Of a stretch of 19,721 bases of DNA, positions 8,821-18,880 are shown one piece after another. Source of the DNA: Temnopleurus reevesii (taxonomy: Eukaryota; Echinodermata; Echinoidea; Temnopleuroida; Temnopleuridae). The DNA lies in NCBI GenBank assembly GCA_036244855.1, contig BQKZ01000062.1:77914-97634 (forward strand), given 5' to 3'. The notes beneath the pieces are model-generated. The model did not search any database. It saw only the letters and a list, made by a program, of their open reading frames with translations, and had not been told where the DNA came from. Positions within the stretch are counted from its first letter, which is position 1, and every line of letters starts with the position of its first letter. A program made the translations under genes and the position numbers.

Positions 8821-8992
8821 TACGGAGCTTTAGCAAAGAATACGGTAGGGCCGATCAGGACTTTATTTCTCAAGCGCGGGATAATCTAGCCTGCTAGCGG
8901 GCCGCTAAGGTTGAGAACGCCCGCTAGATTATCCCGCGCTTGAGAAATAAAGTCCTGATGGGCCCTACCGTATTCTTTGCTAAAGCTCCGTA
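8821..8992. mobile_element. Fold-back MITE 4 (172 bp)
   Basis: Arms of 70 bp (8821-8890 and 8923-8992) are reverse complements with a single mismatch. The ends TACGGAGC and GCTCCGTA fit an element starting CGGAG with TA target duplications. The 32-base spacer repeats part of the arm (GCTAGCGGGC), offering an alternative stem. No coding capacity. Confidence 0.88.
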
Positions 8993-10050
8993 ATGTCAAA
9001 TTCAAGTCCGGTACCCTCTGTGACGTTTATCTATGCATGGATCAGACCCCGTATTACAGTTATTTCTTTTCCTTGGGAGGTTGCAAGAGTTCAAAATATA
9101 TATTTTTAGTCGTTGACTGTTGAATATGAAAGTTCCATCAAGCATTTTGAACTTTATGGTGATGCTCTGACGGTAAAAATGTTAAATGAAAGCAGAAATG
9201 GCAGAAATGACAACTTTTACATATTTGAAGAGATATTTAGATTAGAAAGTTTATGGAAAATCAAATGTGCTTCACTTTTGTATTTGTGATACATGAAGTT
9301 AATGAGTATGTGATGCTATATCGTTATGGTGCTCAATCAATTTACAATTGAATTCGATGTTTAATATATAATAATTTGTATTACACGGAAGGTTGTTATG
9401 TTAATTTTCTATATTCATGTTTTCGTGAATATAAATAAACTGATTTTGTACGCAATATGAAGAGTCAGAATGTTTTTGTTTTGTATGTTTGTGGGTGGCT
9501 CGGGATGATATCGTTGTTATCATTTAGCAATATTTGTGTTTAAACGGGAACTGAATTCGCCCTGACATTGATGCTTTGTCAGTAAATGAGGAAAAATACG
9601 ATGGATAAACTGTGAAAATATCTTAGCTACGGTAAAGTGTGTAGACGTCTCAATCCCCAAAGATCATTGAATCATATTTAGCGCTCTTTCTTGGTTATAA
9701 CAATATTTTGCTTGCCTATCGGGCAATTATGCAAAATTATTTCCGAGATATAAAAAAAGTATATACAACAATAAAATTCAGAAATTTTCAACCGATTCTG
9801 TGCATGAGAAATTGTCCCTTATCAAGAAACAAAATATTGAATCAGTCCCAGAAGACCCGAGACTGAAATATTTTGCTAATTTGGGGTTATAGCTTTTCCA
9901 AATCTCATTCAATTTTCAAGCAATCAAATGCTATTTATTAATCATGTCATTTTTTGTTATATTGCCATTGTTGTATACTGAAGAAAATAAAAACCATATA
10001 AAACCAACCAGCTGATTACCCTTTTCTCTTGTCCGATCATCGAGAGAGAC
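8993..10050. other. Non-coding stretch, no gene recognised
   Basis: AT-rich, with stop codons throughout both strands and no convincing repeats or RNA genes. Nothing here suggests an exon of either neighbouring gene. Confidence 0.65.
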
Positions 10051-10066
10051 GGGGGGGGGGGGGGGG
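10051..10066. repeat. Poly-G run (16 bases)
   Basis: Sixteen consecutive G follow a GAGAGAGAC word and precede GAGGCG. The length is likely approximate because of homopolymer error. Confidence 0.9.
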
Positions 10067-10099
10067 AGGCGAAAAATCATGAGATGGGTGCGCACAGCA

Positions 10100-10155
10100 C
10101 TGCTACTACTACTAGTCTACTACTACTACTAGTACTACATGTACTACTATTACTG

Positions 10156-10186
<31 letters not shown>

Positions 10187-10205
10187 TAATATACTACTAC
10201 TACTA
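10100..10205. repeat. (CTA)n microsatellite, left part
   Basis: Imperfect CTA/TAC trinucleotide array with interruptions (CTAGT, CATGTA, CCACCA). It stops at the start of a SINE and resumes after it, so the SINE splits one original array or the two arrays arose separately on its flanks. Confidence 0.9.
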
Positions 10206-10475
10206 GGCGTTGCAGTGTAGTGGGTCTGACTCTCGCCTTTTAACCAGAGGGTCGTAGGCCCGAGTCCCACCTAGGGCGTCTATTTCCTTCAGCAAGAAAT
10301 TCATCCACATTGTGCTGCACTCGACCCAGGTGAGGTAAATGGGGACGGCATGAAGAAATTCCTTGTAATGCAGAGCGCCGTAATGGCTGCCAGCTAGAGC
10401 CTGGTAATAGTGAGTGTAAAGCTTTCAGCGCCATGAGCACCGATAAGGTGGACCTGTAGCCACCATTATTATTAC
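10206..10475 (+). mobile_element. tRNA-derived SINE, copy A
   Basis: The 5' part resembles a tRNA with a recognisable but mutated T-arm region (GGTCGTAGGCCCGAGTCCCAC). It is followed by a body that matches the second copy (18881-19157, opposite strand) over long blocks such as ATTCATCCACATTGTGCTGC and ACCCAGGTGAGGTAAATGGG. The anticodon-loop position reads CTTTTAA. Mutations in the B-box region and a degenerate 3' body suggest an older copy than copy B. Confidence 0.8.
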
Positions 10476-10477
10476 TC

Positions 10478-10915
<438 letters not shown>

Positions 10916-10979
10916 GTCACAAGACATGAAAAGGGGATGGTTAACTTGAATAGGGTTTAGGGGCTTTAAACGAATCGCC

Positions 10980-11245
10980 GAATGAATAAACAAAGGAATA
11001 AAGTTAGAATAAACAGGGAAAAGAATGAAAAGAAAAAGAAATATAACTATACATATATATTAAAAAAAAGAAAAGAAATATGAGCAGGAGCAATATGAAC
11101 AGAAGAGGTAGTATGAACAGAAGGAACAGAAGAATAGGCAAAAAAAGACAAAAAGTTATATAAGAAGGAGAAGGGAATGGATGGGGAATAACAAAATACA
11201 AGGAGTAGTAAATAAAAAGGATGAGGGGAAGGAGCTAGGGGAAGA
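10980..11245. other. Purine-rich, non-coding tract
   Basis: About 250 bases made largely of A and G on the plus strand (AAAAGAAAAAGAAAT, AGAAGGAACAGAAGAATAGG and similar). On the minus strand this yields a low-complexity Leu/Phe/Ile-rich open frame (11004-11201), which I read as compositional, not a gene. Confidence 0.7.
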
Positions 11246-11274
11246 TTGGCTTCGCATAATTATGTTTCAGATTA

Positions 11275-12232
11275 TTAATTTTTTATATTTATTCATTAAT
11301 TCACTCATTAATTAATTGAAGTAAAAAGGAGCTGAACCCGAGCATAATCGAAAGCTCAAGCTCTTTTTACTTATTCCACAGCTCTACATTATCATGATTA
11401 TGGGATAAGCAGTTTCAGAAGTTCTCTTTATATATATTTTTTTTAATTAATTCATGTGTTTGTTCAATCAATATTTTGTTAATATATTCTCTTCTATCTT
11501 TTTATTATTTCATATGTTGTGAGAGTGTGTCATTTTCAAGTAAAACCTCTTCCCGCACCATTCGGGTCCAGACTGTGTGAAATATATAATTAATCATTTC
11601 ATTCATTTATTGATTGAAGTAAAAAAAAAAAAAAGGGGGGGGGAATTAAAAAGAGCTTGAATTTTCGATCATCGCGGAATCGAAAGCTCAAGCTCTTTTT
11701 TACTTCATTTTACTCCCCAGCTCTCTCAGATAAGCAGTATCAGCCGTTCTCTTTATATCAAATTATTAATTGATGTGTTTGTTCAATCAATATTTTGTTA
11801 CTCTATTCTCTTCTATCTTTTTCTTCCTTCATCTGTTGTGAGAGTGTGTCATTTTCAAGTAAAACCTCTTCCCGCACCATTCGGGTCTAGACTGTGTGAA
11901 ATGTCTAATTAATCAATTCATTCATTTATTAATTGAAGTAAAAAAAAAAGGGGAAAATTAAAAGAGCTTGAATTTTCGATCATCGCGGAATCGAAAGCTC
12001 AAGCTCTTTTTTACTTCATTTTACTCCCCAGCTCTATCAGATAAGCAGTATCAACAGTTCTCTTTATATTAAATTATTAATTTATGTGTTTGTTCATTCA
12101 ATATTTTATTAATCTATTCTCCTTATCTTTTTCTTTCTTAATATATTTGTGAGAGTGCATGTATCATTTGTAGATAGTGCTTCCCGCACAATTCGCGCCC
12201 AGACCGTGTGAATTATATACGTAATTAATCCT
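11275..12232. repeat. Three tandem copies of a roughly 300-bp unit
   Basis: Copies begin at about 11275-11318, 11616 and 11935 (aligned on GAAGTAAAAA); spacing is 298 and 319 bp, the difference being mainly in A/G runs and small indels. Shared blocks include CGAAAGCTCAAGCTCTTTTT, TGTGTTTGTTCA, GTGAGAGTG and CTTCCCGCACCATTCGGGTC. Copies 2 and 3 are most similar; copy 3 diverges towards its right end (GCACAATTCGCGCCCAGACC). Each copy carries an internal hairpin. No coding capacity was found and no known satellite is recognised. Confidence 0.88.
11656..11700. repeat. Hairpin inside tandem unit 2
   Basis: GAGCTTGAATTTTCGAT pairs with ATCGAAAGCTCAAGCTC after minor bulging, with a short CATCGCGGA loop. 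The same hairpin occurs in unit 3 at about 11964-12008, and a less perfect form in unit 1 at about 11319-11370. Confidence 0.75.
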
Positions 12233-13104
12233 TTCCCTCTCTCTCTTTTATTACAATTCCGAAGAGAGGAATAATGACATCTTCAATAAAACCAAACACA
12301 ACGAAATATCGAGCCACCTCGTGAAAATCTTTTCAATGGGTTGCGTAAACAATGGCACAAGGATACAGTAGCAAATTGTAAGTAGCACCAGAAATTACCA
12401 GCGGTGGACATGTTAGGACCACAATAGTTTACCCCCGTAGCGTAGCAACCATAGGCACTTTGTGGTAATTGGCTGGTAGATTTGTTATCTACCCTCCCTT
12501 TCCATTGCTTTTATTGCATCATTTTTATAGTAATGTAATGTATAATCTAATATTTTTCTCCTGAAATCTAATAATAAAGCATAAAAATTATATAATGTAC
12601 AATTTTGCCCCTAAAAATTGAATAATTGAATTAAAAAAAATATCTATATTGAATATATCGAGGAAATGAGAGGGCGGTTGGCGAGTGGAAGAGATCATAA
12701 TACACAGACCAAATACCCCGTCCCATACCCGTTGTGTGCACAGGAGCGGAACGATTACCCCTGTTGAAATCTCCGCGAAACGTAACGACGAAGAATGTTG
12801 TAGGTTTAATTATTAACCAGTTGGAATAATTCAGTTTGCTATTGTGAAAGTGATTGGACAACAAAGAAAAGGAAATTAAATTGGCCTGTTTTGGATAAGA
12901 CAACAGTTTCTTGGATAAGTTTATTTTTGTCCTGGGAGTACGGTTTGTGCAACGCCAACGGCGACAAAAGTTTGATAAACGACTTTGAATTGCCAGTGGA
13001 GAAAATCTTGAATGGCATCGCCTTCGGGCAACAGTGAATTTAATTCTTCCAGAATAACCATGGAACAAATCATGTGGTAGTTCAAATAAAATCCGAACAT
13101 ATTA
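12233..13104 (+). other. Presumed upstream region and 5' UTR of the CCDC60-like gene
   Basis: No coding exon is recognised. An in-frame TAA at 13087-13089 closes the reading frame before the ATG at 13105, so the coding region does not extend leftwards in this exon. No TATA box in a convincing position was found. The minus-strand frames at 12631-13068 and 12921-13124 have no recognisable domain. A possible RFX half-site is listed separately. Confidence 0.55.
12437..12450 (+). promoter_or_regulatory. Possible RFX X-box half-site
   Basis: GTAGCGTAGCAACC contains AGCAAC, which fits the RRNRAC half of the X-box bound by ciliary RFX factors; the other half is poor. It lies about 655 bp upstream of the start codon. 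The call rests on motif resemblance and the known ciliary expression of the gene family. Confidence 0.25.
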
Positions 13105-13515
13105 ATGGTCTTCACAAAAATCATGCCTGTAAAGGGCCACTCTTCTTACGCCCAGTCTAAACAAGCGCCCATAAAATCGCATGAAGCCGTCAATGACATC
13201 TTCCGCACAGCGGCAGCGGGCGGTCACTTCCCCGGAGTTCTGGCGGTGAAGGAGGATGGTGTCGTGTCTACCAAGCCGTTGCCGCTAAAGTCTCACCAAG
13301 GATTACAAATTCTTGCCAGATCAAGCACCCATTATAACTGTGCATCACCGTCGAGAGAGGAAGTCTTCCTGGATAATTATGCCCGAAGAACAAAACAATT
13401 GAATGAAGAAGGGTATAATTCTTTGAATTACAAACCTTATCAACTTTTGGGAGGTCGAATTGTTCTCGATGAAAAGGAACTTATTTTGTCAGCACTTGGA
13501 CAAATCAAACATGAG
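13105..13515 (+). CDS. CCDC60: CCDC60-like exon 1 (residues 1-137)
   Basis: Begins with the ATG and ends at CATGAG before GTAAAA, giving a phase 0 junction after Glu137. The frame reads on past the donor to 13617, but that tail is hydrophobic, intron-like Phe/Leu sequence. No known domain is visible in these residues. Confidence 0.85.
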
Positions 13516-16500
13516 GTAAAATTCTTATTTGTTTCATTTCTATTGTTCATTCCTTTTGAATTTTTGTTTTTGAATAGAATTTTAGTTTGCAATGAATTAG
13601 AGCCCTCAGTTTGTTGATGTAAAGAAAAGTTACCTCGCCTTTTCCTTGTTTAGATATAAATTTCTATGTGTGCCTTTTTCTAACATTTACAAATTAAGGG
13701 GAAAATAGATTTTAATTTTAACAGGTGCACAAAACTTATTTTTTTCTTTAATTTGTTAAAATTTGCACAGTAGCTGCTGCATCCAGTTACTGAGTTAGCC
13801 TACCCAGTGATGTTATTAACTACGCTTGACTAAAATTCTAACTTAAAGAAACTTGAAAAGAAAACTTGAAAAAGATTTCATCGGTGAATACAGTGTACTT
13901 TGATACAGTTTATCAAATGCAGGATTTAGCACTTTTGAATTGCACCTGTCCCCAAAAGGACAGGTGCACAGGTAGAGGAAGAAGGCTGAGGAAGGGGAAC
14001 AAATTAAACATACTACAGTATACACATACATATATACAACTGTACTTTCAATCTTGGTTTGTAAATTGCAGAATTCAGCGAGTTCAGAGTCAAAGGGCAT
14101 ATCAAAGAAAGGTAATGATGATCAGCTTGAAGGAGGTTTGAAAGGCGGTGATGGAGAGAATGAGAATACAGATGCAGTCAAACCCTTCAAGTTTGTCGTC
14201 CGGCGCAACAGCAAGAGTCATAAATCTCTTAATAAAGAGGTGTCTACAGGAAGGTAAATATAAGATAATAAGGCTCCCGAGCCCTTCCCGATCTTTGCTT
14301 AGTTGGTATTATACCTTCCCATGTTCTTAGTAGCTCCTTAAAAATCCTTGAAGTTGAAACCAAAAAAAAATATTTTGTTATTACAAATCCATAGAAGATT
14401 TTTTACAATCAATGACCAGTTCACATGGTGTTACAGCAATGAGGTGTGCACGCAAAGGAATGCACACTCATTGAAAAAAACTTTCATGGAACTTTCAGTA
14501 ACTCAGAATATCATTCAGCAGGTCCTTTGTGAACACTGCCATTTATCTGTGGTGACTCTTTAACTGGTGGTCCAAAACGTGGGATGAAGTATATGGAGTT
14601 TATTTTTTACTATAATTAGCAGTACAAAAAATGATTTTTTTTTACTACCTTAAAGAACTTTCAAACAATGACAATTCTAAACGAATTGATGGAAATCGCT
14701 TGTTTAGAATGATGCATACATTCATAATGCAAAGAGAAGACTTCATAAGTTTGCATCAATTTTAGTACACTATCCACCAATTTCAAACAAAGTGGAATAC
14801 TTATAATGACAAACATTTTCATTTACTCTCATGGTTTTTTAAACACTGAAAATCATGTGTCAAGAAAATTTGTCGGCATTCAAGTTTGGGGTGAGGTGGA
14901 TTGGGGAGTTCTTGCATTGCAAGTTCTGAAATTATATTTAGCAAATAAAAGTTTTCTTTTGCATTCCACGTTATAAATGTGTTCTTGCTCTCCCCATTTT
15001 TTAGACAGGGTGATGGTGAAATGGGCCAAACTTGGTCATGGTGTCTTTACAATGATTAGAGAACAGGAGGAAGTACGGGTAAGTTCAGACAAAGAAAAAC
15101 AAAGCAAAGTTCTCGTCACCTTTGTAGCTTTTGACTTTGAATGGTACATATATATATATATATATATATATGTACGTATTTTGTGATCAATTACATTGCA
15201 GTCAATGGATCATAAGAGTTAAAAGAGCAAAGTTCTCAGTTCATATAATCTGGACAAAGTACAAATGTTTACAACTCCACAATCAAGCTTTAACAGTAAA
15301 TAGCAAACAAAAGAAAGTTTGTCCCTGTCATTCAGCAATCTGCAATATATTTCTTTGGAGAATAACTGGGAGCAAACTTCCTTTTCTAGGTATGAAACCA
15401 TTGAATTTAGGGATTTGTTTACTTCGTCCTTCAATTTCTCAGTGAGTAATTAACCAGAAAATGGGAATGATTTTTAAACCTTAACTTTTTGTAATTCAGG
15501 TAAATGCTGAACACAATGAAAGACGGAGAAAAGAAGAACAAAGGAAGAAAGAATGGCAGCCTGCTGTAGTGGAGGTATCAGATGAAGGAGAAACAGATGA
15601 AGAACTGGAAAAAGAAGAAAGTCTCAGGTACAGTGATACATAGTCATATTCCTTTGCAACATGTAATATTGTAACTGTAAACATAATGTTTGAGAAACAA
15701 TTGTTACAAGCAGATAATGTAAATTGTACATGTTTAACAAACTTGTATTCAATACCTGTACAAGTACTAGTCATGAGATTGCATATTGATAAAATTATTT
15801 CTAGAGCATTTCATGATAAGCCTAAAAGGGCATCAAAGATTGTCCATTTACTCAACCTGCATGTACTCCTGCAAGAACTTCTTGAATACACTGATGATAA
15901 TGATGAGGACACAAATTGAAATAATAATGTTGTATGTCTCTTTTTCTATTCCTTCTTACTTCAGTGTCTACATGACTCAAGGAGCAGAGAGTAGGAAAGA
16001 GGTGTCATTTGCATTGTAAGTATTGTTTTCTAATCTGTACATTTACTTGTTTATTTTTTAATTTCATGCAATCAAGAAATAATGATGCATACAGTATAAC
16101 AAGTACAAACTTGTCAGTTTTTTGTCTTCAGTAATCACTGAATATTGACAATGTTTTGTGCTGTCTTGGAATGCATATTTGTATTTTCTTTTTATTAGTG
16201 GTTCATTTTGTTAGAATTTTGGACCAATTTTGCGATAAAATCAGCATTTGCCAGCATACTATGTAAGTTTTGAGGTGCCTCTAAAAGTTTAATTGCCAAA
16301 AATGATAGAAAAATGTAATGGAATAAAGAATGCATTGAAAAGGATCAATCCTGTTTATGCATTAATGTCACAAAGCTCTTTGCTGTTTCTTTCTCTTTGA
16401 TGTTCTCATTTAATCTCTCTCTCTTTCTACTTGTTTCTCACCACAGTGATGCAGCCAGTACAGTCCCCGACACCCAAACCGAACAAGGCGGCGACATGAC

Positions 16501-18721
16501 CCGCCTCTCCACTGCTGCGCCGATGACCACCGCCATGGCGACCACTCCATCCAAGTCCATCCTGAGTGGGGCGTCGTCACCCACCAAGCGGAGACGGAGC
16601 AAACGGCTGGTAGAGCCGCCACGCCCGTACACGCCGTGTCATACCAACATCAACCTGGATCCTGATGGAGAGGAGGCAGATAAGTAAGTGTGGAATGCAA
16701 TTTGGTCAAAGGGGAAGACTTGCAATCAGCACCAATAACCAATACAGGGCGGTATTTCACCAAATCGTTCTTAAAGTTACGCACGACTTTACGTTCCACT
16801 GGTATCAGTTCTTGCGCTGAATGCGCATAATAATGTGAACCATTGCACACAAGAAGGGGTACCAGTCGAACGTAAAGCCGTGCGTAAAGTCTTTCTTATC
16901 TTGGTGAAACACCGCCCAGAACTGTATTTTTTTTAAATTTTCAGTTAGCAGTTCTAGTTGAAATCTGGGACCAATCTTTTCTGTGATTATTAAATGGTCA
17001 GATGTAAAAAGAGGAAATGCTAGAAAGAAAACATTTATTGGTTAGAACAATTGTTTCTGTGCATTGATATTTGTAAATCAGAGTTTGTTTGTGATTTACA
17101 TGTTTAGATGGAACCTGACTCCATATCAACTTTTCTCAATATTCTCTATTCCCATTGGCAAGATAAGATACTCAAACTCTTCTGCATTCCTGGCTGATCT
17201 CGTGTTGTGATTCAATTGTCACAATATATCCCGGTTTCTGTATCATAAAGCTATAGGTAGAGTTTCAAGCGACTTAACGCACGGCTAATGATCTTTTTTT
17301 TTTGCGCTTAATGATAGCCTTCATCTCTGTGCTGGCATTTGAGAAAGGGTCACCAGTCATTCGTAGAGTCATGCGTACCTCTCCAAACAGCTGTATGAAA
17401 CAAGTTCCTGTCCTCCTGCTAGAGTTTGAATTCCTTCTGCTTCGTCCGTGGTTGTCATTTTTTCATCTTAACAGATTCCGGGCAATTCAATTTAATTTTT
17501 TTAACCTCACTTATTCTATTTTATTCAGTATATTTAATCTTATTCTAATGCCTCTATTTTTAGGGTCACACTTAGCTGCTATTACTAATTTTAAGTAATC
17601 ATTACAAATTTAGGCCTCAGATTTGTCAAGTTTTCTGTTAAACCCAACAAAAATTACTAATTTGTTGCAGGATCATTACTTATTTCCACTGACTTATGAT
17701 GGCAGCTATGCACTTACACACTTATGGAAGTGCCCTCTTATGTTCTGTTTGATACAGGAAAGCCATATTCCGACAGATGTGTGCAGTGAACTGGATCCTA
17801 GAGGCCATGATGATTGAAGCTCCGGCTGCTATGGAACCCATCAGTAAATGCTGGAAGATTAAATACAGGTAGGATACCATACAATATAAACAGCAGTATG
17901 TCCATTGTGGCCTCATCGCCAATTTCATTTGTAATTGAGCCTTTGGCTGAAAGGAATATTTTGATGATGCAAATAAGTAAATAAACCATTAATTCTATTG
18001 TGGAACTTATTAAATCAAATATACATTTAAACTAAGATCATCTTAGCAAAATTATTTGACAGGTGAAAGTCTAAGAGAATGCTAAAGCGACCCTCCGTTC
18101 AAAACCGGTAAACCGAACAACCACAAACAAACAAAACGAGTTGGCAAATAGGAACTAATAAAAGTTTTAATAAAATAAGTTAATAAGTTAATATTAAAAA
18201 CCAAGACTTGTTTTTCCGCACCTGTTTGAGATCGGCAGATCAAAATTCAATGTAATAAAACTAAAATCAGGACTAATGAAAGGGGCTGTCAAAATTAATC
18301 ATATTTAACCCATCCTTAAATACGTCAACATAGAAAAAAGAAACAATACATTTTAATTTCTTTTGCCAAAATATACGGCAGATCTTAAAAGGGTTGCAAT
18401 TCCAGACTATCCACGATTTTGCTCAATGCACACTTTTGAGAAAATCCCCCAGCATTTCTCAAAAGAGTACATTAGCGTGATGTTCCGCTCACCTCCCTAA
18501 CCCACCCTCTCAAGACATGCCCTCTGTTTTCTGTAGTTCTTGCGTTTACAAAACTTGTGACTGTTTATTTCTCTGTTTTCATATGTTGCATATATTTTCT
18601 GCACAATAGGGACATGGAGAACAGAACATACTGCAAGACAACCATACAGAGACTGAGGAAAGAAAAGGCTTTGGATACCAGATGGAATGCGTTCATCTCG
18701 GCTGAAGGTGCTGGTCACCTG
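13105..18721 (+). CDS. CCDC60: CCDC60-like coiled-coil protein, N-terminal 434 residues in eight exons (3' end beyond window)
   Basis: Eight exons join with consistent GT-AG sites and intron phases 0, 2, 0, 2, 2, 2, 2, 0 into one open frame of 1302 nt. The identification rests on ordered blocks resembling vertebrate CCDC60 as I recall it. These are KLGHGVFTMIREQEE (in 199-221), then a charged Arg/Lys/Glu coiled-coil stretch (about 222-263), RPYTP (340-344), IFRQMCAVNWILEAMMIEA (in 361-396), ISKCWKIK, and RWNAFISA in exon 8. Human CCDC60 is about 550 residues, so a large C-terminal part lies past 18721. Family function is poorly defined; vertebrate expression is associated with ciliated epithelium. 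Residues 1-197 are less conserved and 328-334 (KRRRSKR) form a basic cluster. Start: M1 at 13105 follows an in-frame stop at 13087; M7 (13123) is an alternative. Confidence 0.85.
14072..14253 (+). CDS. CCDC60: CCDC60-like exon 2 (residues 138-198)
   Basis: Acceptor TAAATTGCAG and donor AG/GTAAAT. The 182 nt code for a Lys-, Gly- and Asn-rich, probably disordered stretch containing FKFVVRRNSKS, then leave two bases (AG) for the next exon. Confidence 0.82.
15009..15078 (+). CDS. CCDC60: CCDC60-like exon 3 (residues 198-221)
   Basis: A 70-nt exon coding for the family's conserved block VMVKWAKLGHGVFTMIREQE. The acceptor used is the AG at 15007-15008. The AG four bases upstream (15003-15004) would shift the frame to an early stop. 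Donor is CGG/GTAAGT, phase 0. Confidence 0.87.
15147..15171. repeat. (TA)n microsatellite in intron 3
   Basis: Uninterrupted alternating TA of about 24 bases, 69 bases after the exon 3 donor. Confidence 0.9.
15500..15627 (+). CDS. CCDC60: CCDC60-like exon 4 (residues 222-264)
   Basis: Acceptor GTAATTCAG, donor CAG/GTACAG, 128 nt. It codes for a highly charged segment (ERRRKEEQRKKEW then an acidic DEGETDEELEKEE), the likely coiled-coil core that directly follows the conserved exon 3 block, as in the vertebrate protein. Confidence 0.85.
15965..16015 (+). CDS. CCDC60: CCDC60-like exon 5 (residues 264-281, microexon)
   Basis: A 51-nt exon with acceptor TTACTTCAG and donor TT/GTAAGT. It codes for SVYMTQGAESRKEVSFA and preserves phase 2 on both sides, so it could be skipped without breaking the frame. 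Confidence 0.75.
16447..16683 (+). CDS. CCDC60: CCDC60-like exon 6 (residues 281-360)
   Basis: Acceptor CTCACCACAG, donor AA/GTAAGT, 237 nt and GC-rich compared with its surroundings. It codes for a Thr/Ser/Ala/Met-rich linker, then KRRRSKR and the RPYTPCHT block that resembles the RPFTPIHS segment of vertebrate CCDC60. Confidence 0.87.
16747..16917. mobile_element. Fold-back MITE in intron 6 (171 bp)
   Basis: Ends are GGGCGGTATTTCACCAA and an inverted GGGCGGTGTTTCACCAA. Inner arms share the words CTTTACG and ACTGGTA inverted. Non-coding; no clear target duplication. It begins 63 bp after the exon 6 donor. Confidence 0.82.
17230..17410. mobile_element. Degenerate relative of the intron 6 MITE
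   Basis: Begins CCCGGTTTCTGTATCATAAAGCT and ends near ACAGCTGTATGAAACAAG, an imperfect inverted arrangement. Its right half has GGTCACCAGTCATTCGTA, resembling the GGTACCAGTCGAACGTA of the 16747-16917 element. The 98-codon frame at 17302-17598 overlapping it is not supported. Confidence 0.5.
17758..17868 (+). CDS. CCDC60: CCDC60-like exon 7 (residues 360-397)
   Basis: Acceptor TTTGATACAG and donor CAG/GTAGGA, 111 nt. It codes for the best-conserved block of the protein, AIFRQMCAVNWILEAMMIE followed by ISKCWKIKY, close to the LFRQLCALHWLLEAL region of human CCDC60. Confidence 0.9.
18610..18721 (+). CDS. CCDC60: CCDC60-like exon 8 (residues 397-434; last exon in window)
   Basis: Acceptor TGCACAATAG and donor CTG/GTAAGA, 112 nt. 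It codes for a basic stretch (TTIQRLRKEKALDTRWNAFI) matching the family's spacing after the exon 7 block. The downstream intron runs to the window end and I found no ninth exon. Confidence 0.87.
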
Positions 18722-18841
18722 GTAAGAGTTTATTACATGATCTGGTAATTTGTAAAGGTCTGATGTAAAATGTGGATGGAAATTGAGAGTGTAGAGGTGC
18801 CAACTGGTCTGGAATATACACAGGATAAGAATCAAAATGTG

Positions 18842-18880
18842 AATAATAATATAGTGATAATAATAATAATAATAATAATA
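18842..18880. repeat. (ATA)n tail of SINE copy B
   Basis: AATAATA triplet array adjoining the SINE body. On the SINE's own strand it reads TATTATTATT and forms the 3' tail. Confidence 0.85.

Noticed and set aside
12631..13068. A 145-codon open frame on the minus strand upstream of the CCDC60-like gene
   Set aside because: No recognisable domain, composition like random AT-rich translation, a second overlapping minus frame in the same place, and no supporting splice or poly-A context.
17302..17598. A 98-codon plus-strand frame in intron 6
   Set aside because: It overlaps a degenerate MITE, is dominated by Phe and Leu from T-rich intron sequence, and is out of the CCDC60-like splice pattern.
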